Below, in pieces: positions 16,689-25,178 of a stretch of 64,000 nt of DNA. The position numbers and the translations under genes were made by a program. Under the pieces are notes generated by a model, which saw only the letters and a program-made list of their open reading frames with translations, was not told where the DNA came from and searched no databases. Origin of the DNA: DASSKO01 sp035690425 (GTDB lineage: Bacteria > Actinomycetota > Actinomycetes > Propionibacteriales > Nocardioidaceae); assembly GCA_035690425.1 (NCBI GenBank), contig DASSKO010000109.1, positions 1-64,000 on the forward strand. Reading direction: 5' to 3'. Numbering within the stretch: position 1 is the stretch's first letter; every line of letters starts with the position of its first letter.

Positions 16689-17959
16689 CCCTGACCGACC
16701 GAGGAGCGACCAGCCAGCCGGTCGACGGCGAGGTATGGCCCGCCGTGACCACCGCACCGCAGGCTCCCCTGGCGGGCGCGGTCGCCGGTGCGATCTTCCG
16801 TCGTGCGGTCCGCCGGGTGCCGGTGCGAGTCACGCTGCCGGACGGACGGCAGATCGGTGCCGGCGACGCCGGCACACCGGAGATGGTGGTGCGGCATCCG
16901 GGAGACCTGTACGCCCGGCTGGGCGCGGACCTGCGGATCGGCTTCGGGGAGGCCTACATGGCCGGCGACTGGGCCCCCGGTCCGGGGACCGACCTGGCCG
17001 ACCTGCTGACACCGTTCGCGGCCCGGCTGACCCGGCTGGTGCCCAAGCCGCTGCAGCATCTGCGCGGCCTGGTCGACCAGCGGCTCCCGTCGCACGAGGC
17101 CAACACGGTCGAGGGCGCCCGCGACAACATCTCGCGCCACTACGACCTGTCCAACGACCTGTTCGCGGCCTTCCTCGACCCCACGATGACGTACTCGGCG
17201 GGCTGGTTCGCCGACCTCGACTCACCGGACCCGCGAAACCTCGAGGCCGCACAGCTGCACAAGATCGACGGCATCCTCGACTACGCCGGTGTCACGGACG
17301 GCACCCGGGTGCTCGAGATCGGCACCGGCTGGGGAGCGCTGGCCATCCGCGCCGCCCGTCGCGGCGCGCACGTCACCTCGGTCACGATCTCCAGTGAGCA
17401 ACGAGATCTAGCCCAGCAGCGGATCGCCGATGCCGGAGTATCGGACTCCGTGGACGTGCGGTTGCAGGACTACCGCGAGGTCGAGGGACGCTTCGACGCC
17501 GTCGTCAGCGTGGAGATGATCGAGGCGGTCGGCGAGGAGTTCTGGCCGACGTACTTCACCATGCTCGACCGCGTGCTCGCGCCCGGCGGCCGGGTCGGGC
17601 TGCAGGCGATCACGATGGACCATGATCGGATGCTGGCGACCCGCCGCTCCTACGGCTGGATCCAGAAGTACATCTTCCCCGGCGGCCTGATCCCGTCGCT
17701 GCAGGCGATCAACGACCACCTCGACCGCTATACCCGGCTCACCGTCGTGGAGCAACGTGAGCTGGGGCGGCACTACGCGGAGACGCTGCACCACTGGCGG
17801 GACCGGTTCCTCGCCAACTGGCCGCACATCTCCGGTCTCGGCTTCGACGACACGTTCCGCCGGCTCTGGGAGTTCTATCTCGCCTACTGCGAGGCGGGCT
17901 TTCGCACCGGCTACCTGAAGGTCCGCCAGCTCTCCATCGCTCCGCGCCCGGCGTCCTGA
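16685..17959 (+). CDS. cfa: Cyclopropane-fatty-acyl-phospholipid synthase family methyltransferase
   Basis: A protein of 424 residues. It has an N-terminal lipid-binding region, then the family mark HYDLSNDLFAAFLDPTMTYSAGWF, the SAM loop VLEIGTGWGALAIRAARRG and GRHYAETLHHWRDRF toward the end. Enzymes of this family transfer a methyl from SAM to a cis double bond of membrane lipids, giving either a cyclopropane ring or a methyl branch (UfaA1-like). Which one cannot be told here. The ATG overlaps the DUF1365 stop. It ends the operon. Confidence 0.9.
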   Translation: MTLTDRGATSQPVDGEVWPAVTTAPQAPLAGAVAGAIFRRAVRRVPVRVTLPDGRQIGAGDAGTPEMVVRHPGDLYARLGADLRIGFGEAYMAGDWAPGPGTDLADLLTPFAARLTRLVPKPLQHLRGLVDQRLPSHEANTVEGARDNISRHYDLSNDLFAAFLDPTMTYSAGWFADLDSPDPRNLEAAQLHKIDGILDYAGVTDGTRVLEIGTGWGALAIRAARRGAHVTSVTISSEQRDLAQQRIADAGVSDSVDVRLQDYREVEGRFDAVVSVEMIEAVGEEFWPTYFTMLDRVLAPGGRVGLQAITMDHDRMLATRRSYGWIQKYIFPGGLIPSLQAINDHLDRYTRLTVVEQRELGRHYAETLHHWRDRFLANWPHISGLGFDDTFRRLWEFYLAYCEAGFRTGYLKVRQLSIAPRPAS

Positions 17960-17999
17960 GGTTCGTCACGGGGTGGCAGCCGCCCAGTCAGGTGAGCTG

Positions 18000-20951
18000 C
18001 TACTCCCAGAAGACCCGGTCGATGACCTGCCGCGCGCGCCGGGTGGTGCGCAGATAGTCGTCGAAGAGCGCCTCGGCCCCGTCGGAGCCGTAGCCACACA
18101 CGTGCGCCACCCGTGCCCGCTCCTTCGGCTCCCGTGGCAGCGAATCGGACCGGCGGGTGCGCACCAGCATCATCGCGTTGCGCACCCGACTGACCGTGCG
18201 CCACGCCTCGCTCAGCGTCTCCGCGTCGTCGGTTTCGATCAGCTCCGCCGCGGCGGCGGCCTGCAGCGCCCGGATCGTGCGGGTGGTGCGCAGCCCGTCG
18301 ACCGTGCCGGCGTGCTGCATCTGCAACAGCTGCGCGGTCCACTCGATGTCGGCGAGCCCGCCGCGGCCCAGCTTGGTGTGGGTGGCGGGGTCGGCACCCC
18401 GCGGCAGCCGTTCCGCGTCGATCCGCGCCTTGACCCGGCGCACCTCCGCGGCCTCCCGCGCGGAGAGCCCGTCGGCCGGCCACCGCAGCGGGTCGATCAG
18501 CGCGGCGAACCGCCGCTGCAGGTCAGGATTCCCGCACAGCGGCTCGGCGCGCAGCAGTGCCTGTGCCTCCCAGGTCTGCGACCAGCGCGAGTAGTAGGCC
18601 CGGTACGACGCGAGTGAGCGGACCAGTGGCCCCTGCTTGCCTTCCGGCCGCAGATCGGCGTCGACTGACAGCGGCGGGTCCGCGGCGGGCAGCGCCAGCA
18701 GCCGGCGCATCTCCTGCGCCACCTCCAGCGCCGCCTGTTGGGACTCGCGCTCCCCCGCCGCGGGCGTCGGCTCGTGCACGAACAGCACGTCGGCGTCGGA
18801 GGCGTAGTTCAGCTCGTGTCCACCCAGCCGGCCCATCGCGATGATCGCCATCGTGGTCGGCAGGGGCGTGCGGCGCTCCGCCTCAACGGCGGCGACCGCC
18901 GTAGCCAGCGCACCCGACAAGGTGGCGGCGGTGAGATCGCTGAGGCTCTCCCCGACCTTCTCCACGTCGAGCAGGCCGAGCAGGTCGGCCGCGGCGCAGC
19001 GAAACAGCTCACGCCGCCGGATCGCCCGCACGCTGTGGATGGCCTTGACCGGGTCGTCGTGACGCCGGGCGGCCGCGAGCATGTCGGACTCGACCTGCTC
19101 GCGGCCGCGCGGCGTCAGCTCGGCGTCCGAGGCCAGCAGCGCCACCGTCTCGGGGGCACGCAGGACCAGGTCGGTGGCATAGCCGCTCGACGCGAGCACC
19201 GACGCCATGCGCTCGGCCAGCAGGTCGTCGTCGCGCAGCCGGCGCAGATACCACTGCGCGGTGCCCAGTGCGTCGGAGACCTTGCGGAACGCCAGCAGCC
19301 CGGCATCGGGGTCGGCCGCGTCGGCGAACCAGCCGAGCATCACCGGCAGCAGCTGGCGCTGGATCGCGGCGGTGCGCGACACACCTGCGGTCAGCGCCTC
19401 GATATGGCGCAGCGCCCCCGCCGGGTCGACGTACCCGAGGGCCGTCAGCCGCGCCCGCGCGGCCTGCGGCGCCAGCCGCACCTCGTCCCCCGGCAGCTCG
19501 GCCACCGCGGCGAGGAGGGGCCGGTAGAACAGTTTCTCGTGCAGCCGGTGCACCTCCCGGCGGTGCCGCTTCCACTCCCGCACCAGCGCATCGGCGGCCG
19601 GCTTCGCGAGTCCCATCGACCGGCCGAGCCTGCGCAGGTCGTCGCCGGACTCGGGTACCACGTGGGTACGCCGGAGCTGCTGCAGCTGGATGCGGTGCTC
19701 GAGAGTACGCAGGAAGCGGTAGGAATCCCCCAGCGCGGCACCGTCCTCACGTCCGACGTACCCGGCTCCGGTCAACGCAGCGAGGGCAACCAGAGTGGTC
19801 CCGCTGCGTAGGCGCTCGTCGGTGCGCCCGTGCACGAGCTGCAGCAGCTGGACGGCGAACTCCACGTCGCGCAGACCACCCGTGCCGAGCTTGAGCTGGC
19901 GGTCCTCCTCGCGGGCGGGGATGTGCTCCAGCACCCGGCGGCGCATCGCCTGCACCTCCGACACGAAGCCGTCGCGGTCGGCCGCCTCCCACACCAGCGG
20001 CATGATCGCTTCGACGTACTCGCGGCCGAGGCCCGGGTCGCCCGCGATCGGGCGTGCCTTGAGCAGCGCCTGGAACTCCCACGTCTTGGCCCACCGCTGG
20101 TAATAGCTGCGGTGGCTGCCCAGCGTGCGCACCAGCGGCGCGGACTTTCCCTCGGGCCGAAGCGCGGCGTCGACGGGCCAGATCGTGCCCTCGGCCGTGT
20201 GCTCGGAACAGATCCGGATCAGGTGCCCCGCGAGCAGGCTGGCGTTTCGCAGCGCGCGGTCCTCGTCGCAGCCTGGCGCCGCCTCGGCCACGAAGATCAC
20301 GTCGACGTCGCTGACGTAGTTGAGCTCGCGGCCACCGCACTTGCCCATGCCGATCACCGCCAGCCGGCAGGTGTCGGCCCGCTCCCCCAGCTGGCTGCGC
20401 GCGATGGTCAGCGCCGCCTCGAGCGTGCCCGCCGCGAGATTCGCCAGCTCGTCCCCGACCTCCTCCATGCTCAGCTCACCGGTCAGGTCACACGCCACCA
20501 GCTGCAGCAGCAGACGGCGGTAGGTGACCCGCAGTGCGTCCACCGCGGCGTGCTCCTCCTCGACGTCGGCGACCACACCGACCAGCTCGGCCCGGAGCGC
20601 GGCAGCGTCCGGCCGGCACGACCCGAGCTCGGGTCCGGCCAGCTCGTGCCACTGCTCGGGATGACGGGCCAGGTGGTCGCCGAGTGCGGTGCTCAGGCCG
20701 AGTACGGCGAGCAGACGTGTCCGCAGCGCATGGTCGTGCGAGAGCTGCCGCAACAGCTCGGCGGAGTCATCGGCATGCTCGACCAGGCGACCGAGCGAGC
20801 GCAGTGCCCGGTCCGGGGACGCGGCGGTCGCGAGCGCGGCGAGCAGGTCGTCCGACAGCCCTGGCACAGCGTCGAGGTCGCGCAGCGCCGACTCGGCGTC
20901 CTCGAACCCCAGCCGCGCCAACCGTCCCGCGGTCGTCTGTGTGCGCGTCAC
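18000..20951 (-). CDS. glnE: Glutamine synthetase adenylyltransferase / adenylyl-removing enzyme
   Basis: A protein of 983 residues with two related nucleotidyltransferase domains. The first has GGRELNYVSDVDVIFVAE, the second GGHELNYASDADVLFVHE, each followed by a PVDAALRPEGK- or VDADLRPEGK-like block. One half attaches AMP to a regulatory tyrosine of glutamine synthetase, the other removes it, under PII control. The GTG start gives MTRTQTTAGRL; the open frame continues upstream over the neighbour and is not used. It lies next to the amidotransferase gene and glnA2, the usual actinobacterial cluster. Confidence 0.95.
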   Translation of the reverse strand: MTRTQTTAGRLARLGFEDAESALRDLDAVPGLSDDLLAALATAASPDRALRSLGRLVEHADDSAELLRQLSHDHALRTRLLAVLGLSTALGDHLARHPEQWHELAGPELGSCRPDAAALRAELVGVVADVEEEHAAVDALRVTYRRLLLQLVACDLTGELSMEEVGDELANLAAGTLEAALTIARSQLGERADTCRLAVIGMGKCGGRELNYVSDVDVIFVAEAAPGCDEDRALRNASLLAGHLIRICSEHTAEGTIWPVDAALRPEGKSAPLVRTLGSHRSYYQRWAKTWEFQALLKARPIAGDPGLGREYVEAIMPLVWEAADRDGFVSEVQAMRRRVLEHIPAREEDRQLKLGTGGLRDVEFAVQLLQLVHGRTDERLRSGTTLVALAALTGAGYVGREDGAALGDSYRFLRTLEHRIQLQQLRRTHVVPESGDDLRRLGRSMGLAKPAADALVREWKRHRREVHRLHEKLFYRPLLAAVAELPGDEVRLAPQAARARLTALGYVDPAGALRHIEALTAGVSRTAAIQRQLLPVMLGWFADAADPDAGLLAFRKVSDALGTAQWYLRRLRDDDLLAERMASVLASSGYATDLVLRAPETVALLASDAELTPRGREQVESDMLAAARRHDDPVKAIHSVRAIRRRELFRCAAADLLGLLDVEKVGESLSDLTAATLSGALATAVAAVEAERRTPLPTTMAIIAMGRLGGHELNYASDADVLFVHEPTPAAGERESQQAALEVAQEMRRLLALPAADPPLSVDADLRPEGKQGPLVRSLASYRAYYSRWSQTWEAQALLRAEPLCGNPDLQRRFAALIDPLRWPADGLSAREAAEVRRVKARIDAERLPRGADPATHTKLGRGGLADIEWTAQLLQMQHAGTVDGLRTTRTIRALQAAAAAELIETDDAETLSEAWRTVSRVRNAMMLVRTRRSDSLPREPKERARVAHVCGYGSDGAEALFDDYLRTTRRARQVIDRVFWE

Positions 20952-20956
20952 CTGTC

Positions 20957-21697
20957 TCAGCCCAGCTGAGCGGCGAAGGCCTTGGCCATCGGCTGCCAGG
21001 TCTGCTGCAGCAGCAGCTCGTGGGCACGGATCGCGTCCAACGCCTCGTCGGCTGTGGTGTCGGACGGCTCGCGCTTGCGCGCGGACGCAGCCCACCACGC
21101 GAAGACGTCGCCACCGACCTCGGGGTGGAACTGCACGCCCCAGGCGCGCACGCCGAAGCGCACCACCTGCGCCGAACCGTCCGGCCCCGCGGCCAGCTGC
21201 TGAGCCTTCGGCGGCAGCCGCGTCGTGACGTCGTTGTTCCACTGCACCGCCACTGCCTCCCGTGGCACGCCGGCGCACAACGGGTCGTGAGCCGACTCCG
21301 CGCTCCATCCGACCGGCGTCAGACCGCTGGCCCGGCCGTGCGGGTTGACCCCGACGGCGCCACCGAGCGCAACGGTCATCAACTGGTGGCCGAGGCAGAT
21401 CCCCCAGACCGGGGTGTCGGCGGCCACGGCCGCCGTGACCAGCTCCCGGGTCGGCGCCAGCCAAGGGTGCATCGCATCGTCGTTGGCGCCCATCTCGCCG
21501 CCGAGCACCAGCAGACCGGCGTGGTCGCGCAGGTCGCCCGGCAGCGTGTCACCGCGGTAGGGCCGCCGGACATCGAGGTCGACGCCCTCGGCACGCAGCC
21601 AGTCACCGACGTACTCGGGCGGGCAGCTGTCTTCGTGCTGGACGACGAGCACGCGGGGCGCGGACGATGGGCGCGGAGTCGATGGAGGTGCTGGCAC
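20957..21697 (-). CDS. Type 1 glutamine amidotransferase (GMP synthase-like)
   Basis: A single GATase domain of 246 residues. It shows the nucleophile GICLGHQL, the VQFHPEV histidine-glutamate pair and GGEMGAND near the oxyanion site. There is no synthase domain, so it is a stand-alone amidotransferase of unknown acceptor. It is five bases upstream of glnE on the same strand, and is probably transcribed with it. N-terminal residues are Pro/Ser-rich, so the true start might be later. Confidence 0.85.
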   Translation of the reverse strand: MPAPPSTPRPSSAPRVLVVQHEDSCPPEYVGDWLRAEGVDLDVRRPYRGDTLPGDLRDHAGLLVLGGEMGANDDAMHPWLAPTRELVTAAVAADTPVWGICLGHQLMTVALGGAVGVNPHGRASGLTPVGWSAESAHDPLCAGVPREAVAVQWNNDVTTRLPPKAQQLAAGPDGSAQVVRFGVRAWGVQFHPEVGGDVFAWWAASARKREPSDTTADEALDAIRAHELLLQQTWQPMAKAFAAQLG

Positions 21698-22086
21698 ACC
21701 TGCAGGTTAGCCAAGGTTCCCAGCCGAGCTTTCCCAGCCACCGCCCTTGCCGATGCGGTGAGCGTCTGGTTCGTCGAGCGCCGCGGGTACGCCGACGAGC
21801 CGGCCCGGTGCTGCGGGCTGACTGCTCGACCGACTGCGTGCTGCTGCGGTCGCACGGTGGCCGGTTCGTGGGTTGGTTCGACGCCCCGCGGCCCGCTGAG
21901 GCCCTTCCTGCACCAGACCGACCTTCCTGCAGCGGCCGCACGCCCATTTGTCCGTTTTACAACATTCGCAGGGTGCCGCAGGTGCAGGAAGGTCGCGTGG
22001 GTGCAGGAAGAGCGGGGCCAACGACGGCGATCCGCCCCAGCGTCGGAAGCCCACGACGGCGGGACGAGCCCGCCAGCGGCCGAGCG
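21698..22086. other. Non-coding gap between glnA2 and the amidotransferase gene
   Basis: I see no gene in this stretch. Open frames across it show no protein signature. Its main feature is a long inverted repeat near the middle, listed separately, around an AT-rich centre. Confidence 0.5.
21904..22010. repeat. Long imperfect inverted repeat (28-bp arms)
   Basis: The arms begin CTTCCTGCACC and end with ACCTTCCTGCA on the left, and mirror this on the right (TGCAGGAAGGT, then GGTGCAGGAAG). About 25 of 28 bases pair. Each arm itself contains CTTCCTGCA twice. The 51-base centre is AT-rich (GTCCGTTTTACAACATTCG). It may be a terminator-like structure after glnA2, a small mobile element, or a regulator site. 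Confidence 0.5.
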
Positions 22087-23424
22087 TCACAGCACGGGCA
22101 GCAGCCGGTCCCGTTCGAACGGCGTCACCTGGCGGCGGTACTCCTCGAACTCGGCGCGCTTGTTGCGGAGAAAGAAGTCGAACACGTGCTCCCCCAGCGT
22201 CTCGGCGACCAGCTCGCTGCCCTCCATCACCCCGAGCGCGTCGCCGAGATTGCGAGGCAGCGGCTTGATGCCCAGCGCCCTCCGCTCGCGGTCGGTCAAC
22301 GCCCACACGTTGTCCTCGGCGCCCGGCGGGAGCTCGTAGCCCTCCTCGATCCCCTTCATGCCGGCCGCGAGCGTCACGGCGTACGCGAGGTAGGGGTTGC
22401 AGGCGGAGTCGATCGACCGCAGCTCGATCCGGGTCGACTGCCCCTTGCTCGGCTTGTACATCGGCACCCGCACCAGCGCCGAGCGGTTGTTGTGCCCCCA
22501 GCAGATGTAGGAGGGCGCCTCTCCGCCGTGGGCGAGCCGCTTGTAGGAGTTGACCCACTGGTTGGTGACCGCGGAGATCTCCGACGCGTGCTCGAGCAAG
22601 CCGGCGACGAACGACCGGCCGAGCTTGGACAGGTGGTACTCCGCGCCGGCCTCGAAGAACACGTTGCGGTCGTCCTCGAACAGCGACAAATGCGTGTGCA
22701 TGCCGGAGCCCGGGTGCTCGGTGAACGGCTTGGGCATGAACGACGCGTGCATGCCGTGCGAGAGCGCGACCTCCTTGACCACCACCCGAAAGCTCATGAT
22801 GTTGTCGGCCGTCGTCAGCGCGTCGGCGTAACGCAGGTCGATCTCCTGCTGGCCCGGCGCTCCCTCGTGGTGGCTGAACTCGACCGAGATGCCCATCGCC
22901 TCCAGCGTGGTGATCGCGTCCCGCCGGAAGTCCTGCCCCTCTCCCTTGGGCGTGTGGTCGAAGTAGCCGCTGTGGTCGATCGGGCGCGGGTCGACCAGCA
23001 CGTCCGGCGAGTCCTTGAACAAGAAGAACTCGATCTCGGGGTGGGTGTAGAAGGTGAACCCCATGTCGGCTGCCTTGCTCAGCGTGCGCTTGAGCACGAA
23101 CCGCGGGTCCGCGTACGCCGGTGAGCTGTCCGGCAGCACGATGTCGCAGAACATCCGCGCCGTCGACGGTGTCTCCCCACGCCAGGGCAGCAGCTGGAAG
23201 GTCGACGGGTCGGGCTTGGCCAGCATGTCGGCCTCGTAGACCCGCGCGAAGCCCTCGATCGCGGAGCCGTCGAAGCCGATCCCCTCGGCGAAGGCCGCCT
23301 CGAGCTCGGCCGGCGCGACCGCGACCGACTTCAGCAGACCGAGCACGTCGGTGAACCACAGCCGGACGAACCGGACGTCGCGCTCCTCAAGCGCCCGCAG
23401 CACGAAGTCTTCTTGCTTGCCCAT
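22087..23424 (-). CDS. glnA2: Glutamine synthetase type I, GlnA2-like
   Basis: A protein of 445 residues with the glutamine synthetase motifs: GFDGSAIEGFARVYEAD, EIEFFLF, HHEGAPGQQEIDLRY, GSGMHTHLSLF, NSYKRL and RIELRS for ATP, metal and glutamate binding. It makes glutamine from glutamate, ammonia and ATP. Where GSI-beta enzymes have the adenylylated tyrosine, this one reads LGIKPLPRNLGDAL without Tyr, so it is probably not a GlnE substrate, in keeping with GlnA2. The ATG start has a weak ribosome site (AAGGAACC). Confidence 0.93.
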   Translation of the reverse strand: MGKQEDFVLRALEERDVRFVRLWFTDVLGLLKSVAVAPAELEAAFAEGIGFDGSAIEGFARVYEADMLAKPDPSTFQLLPWRGETPSTARMFCDIVLPDSSPAYADPRFVLKRTLSKAADMGFTFYTHPEIEFFLFKDSPDVLVDPRPIDHSGYFDHTPKGEGQDFRRDAITTLEAMGISVEFSHHEGAPGQQEIDLRYADALTTADNIMSFRVVVKEVALSHGMHASFMPKPFTEHPGSGMHTHLSLFEDDRNVFFEAGAEYHLSKLGRSFVAGLLEHASEISAVTNQWVNSYKRLAHGGEAPSYICWGHNNRSALVRVPMYKPSKGQSTRIELRSIDSACNPYLAYAVTLAAGMKGIEEGYELPPGAEDNVWALTDRERRALGIKPLPRNLGDALGVMEGSELVAETLGEHVFDFFLRNKRAEFEEYRRQVTPFERDRLLPVL

Positions 23425-23443
23425 ATGCCGGTTCCTTCGCAGG

Positions 23444-23925
23444 TCAGAGGGCCTTGCCCTGGTCCCTGGACGGTCTGTGGACCGTCTCAGCTTTCTCCCA
23501 AACCTCGGTCAGCACAGTACGCGCACGCTCAGCGGTGTCCATGCCCACGTGTGCGTAGATCCCCAGCGTGATCCCCTGCCGCCGGCACCCGTGCCACTGC
23601 TGCACCGCATGCAGCGGAATTCCGGCGTCGAGCAGCTCGGTGGTGTAGACGTGCCGAACCCAGTGCGCAGTGCCCGGCGCCTGCCGGCGGGTCCCCGGGC
23701 TTGCGACGTCGACGAGGCGCCGGCTTTGGCGCCATGCCGGTCTTCCCCAGTGCGGCCGCGACCTTCACGTCCACAGTGGTCCGGCCGAGCGGCCCGCCCT
23801 ACTTCTCCCGCGGAAGATCAACGCACCGTGGGCAAGTCCTCGCCGTCGGGGTCGGCCCAAGCCAGCTGCGCCTCGCGCAGCGGCCATGTGCTCGGCGATC
23901 GCATCGCACACAACCTGGGGCATCG
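23444..23925 (-). pseudogene. Decayed tyrosine recombinase (integrase) C-terminal part
   Basis: The 3' piece reads HWVRHVYTTELLDAGIPLHAV, then QQWHGCRRQGITLGIYAHV and ends in GKAL then stop. This is the Arg-His helix and active-site Tyr region of phage-type integrases. Farther upstream, in other frames, are PQVVCDAIAEHMAA, IFRG and VDVKVAAALGKTGM, which fit the preceding catalytic part. At least two frameshifts separate them and the N terminus is gone. It ends 20 bp before the glnA2 start on the same strand, so an element once sat in the glnA2 promoter region. No attachment site is evident. Confidence 0.65.
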
Positions 23926-24032
23926 GGCACCACCCTTTACCTCGCCGGAGAGCATGCCCAAATGGCTCGCCTGTGTCCTATCCCGTTGCCTTCACCGGGA
24001 GGACGCTGGACTCCCAGCGTGAAGGAGCGCTC

Positions 24033-24518
24033 ATGTTCAAAGGTCCACGCCCCCCACTGATCGCCGTCGCTGCGACGGCCATGATCGCCAGCCTCGCGTT
24101 CGCGGCCAGTCCGGCGTCAGCCAATCACGGCTTCGATGACTGCGTCACCAAGGCGAACGACCCCCACCGCACCACCAAGGGCATCCTCGCGAAGTCCACC
24201 ATCGACAACTGTCAGAACGCGCACAACGACATCGCCATCTGGGTGACCCTCTGGCGGTGCCCCGACAACGTGCTCGGCGCAGACGGCAAACCCACGCTCA
24301 CCTACGTCTGGCTGATAAACCACTGCGACCAGCGAGCCGGGAATCGGGACCAGCACGTCAACGTCCCCGCGAACACGAAGGTCACGCGGCAAGCCCCACC
24401 GGTCGGGTCAAACGTCAGACTGACGCAGGCTGGCATGTGGGTCAATGCCACCAACTGGACGAACAAGGACGGCAGCTTCGAGAACCGATTCAGGTTCAAC
24501 CGCGTCGCACCGGCCTAG
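24033..24518 (+). CDS. Small secreted protein of unknown function
   Basis: A protein of 161 residues with a clear signal peptide (MFKGPRPPLIAVAATAM, cleaved near ASPASAN). The mature part is hydrophilic with four cysteines (DDCVTK, DNCQNA, WRCPDN, NHCDQRAG) that could form two disulfides. AAGGAG is six bases upstream of the ATG. I do not recognise a family. Confidence 0.7.
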   Translation: MFKGPRPPLIAVAATAMIASLAFAASPASANHGFDDCVTKANDPHRTTKGILAKSTIDNCQNAHNDIAIWVTLWRCPDNVLGADGKPTLTYVWLINHCDQRAGNRDQHVNVPANTKVTRQAPPVGSNVRLTQAGMWVNATNWTNKDGSFENRFRFNRVAPA

Positions 24519-24527
24519 GCTGGGGTC

Positions 24528-24911
24528 GTGTGGTACCGGGACTTCCTTCAATGCATGGTCGCATTCGACGAGGCGCTGTTGCCGCGCGGCTTTCGGCGGG
24601 TCGACCAGGCAACAGCCGACGCCGAGACGGACTCGCCTGTCGTGGTCTACTGCCTCGACTTGGCTGATTACGCCCGCGACTACCCGGCGCTGGCTCAGGG
24701 TGACCTGCAGATCGACACGGCGGACTTCGTCGTCGAGTACGTCGACGACCAGCTGCGCGTGCTGCTCGAGGGTGACGATCTCTGGGACCTTGCCGAACGG
24801 TTCGACGTGGTTGTCGGACCGGAGCAACGGGGGGCCGACCTCGAGGGAGCAATCGAGGTCGCCGTGCTTCAACTCGACCGACTGCTGGACGCCACGTACC
24901 GCGCGGACTGA
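24528..24911 (+). CDS. Hypothetical acidic protein
   Basis: A protein of 127 residues from GTG, starting MWYRDFLQCMVAFDEALLP. Strongly acidic, no membrane segment, no known motif. It begins nine bases after the secreted protein's stop, and a strong hairpin follows its own stop, so the two form a short transcription unit. Function unknown. Confidence 0.6.
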   Translation: MWYRDFLQCMVAFDEALLPRGFRRVDQATADAETDSPVVVYCLDLADYARDYPALAQGDLQIDTADFVVEYVDDQLRVLLEGDDLWDLAERFDVVVGPEQRGADLEGAIEVAVLQLDRLLDATYRAD

Positions 24912-24918
24912 CATACAA

Positions 24919-24952
24919 CGACGGGCCGGTGCTCGCCCGCACCGGCCCGTCG
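24919..24952. terminator. Strong hairpin, likely terminator
   Basis: CGACGGGCCGGTGC and GCACCGGCCCGTCG are perfect 14-base arms around a six-base loop, starting seven bases after the stop of the preceding gene. There is no long T-run, as is common in GC-rich actinobacteria. It could serve both convergent units. Confidence 0.75.
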
Positions 24953-25178
24953 GAACTACCCTCGACCGCTTTCGTGCGGGTGAGGGTGGCGGTTGGGCCG
25001 TCGTGGGCGCGCCACAGCTTCGTCCGGCGTTGTCTCACGGTGTTCACCACGCGCCAGACCCGGAAACAGTGCCTTGACCTGCATAGACACGCCAGTGCGC
25101 GATAACACCGGGTAGGGCCGGGGTGGAGGCTAGGCAGACTGTTGCTGCTTTGCCATCCGCACACGCGACAGACGAGGC

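Noticed and set aside
20534..22339. Long plus-strand open frame (601 codons) opposite glnE and the amidotransferase gene
   Set aside because: Antisense shadow: both minus genes have diagnostic motifs and this one has none.
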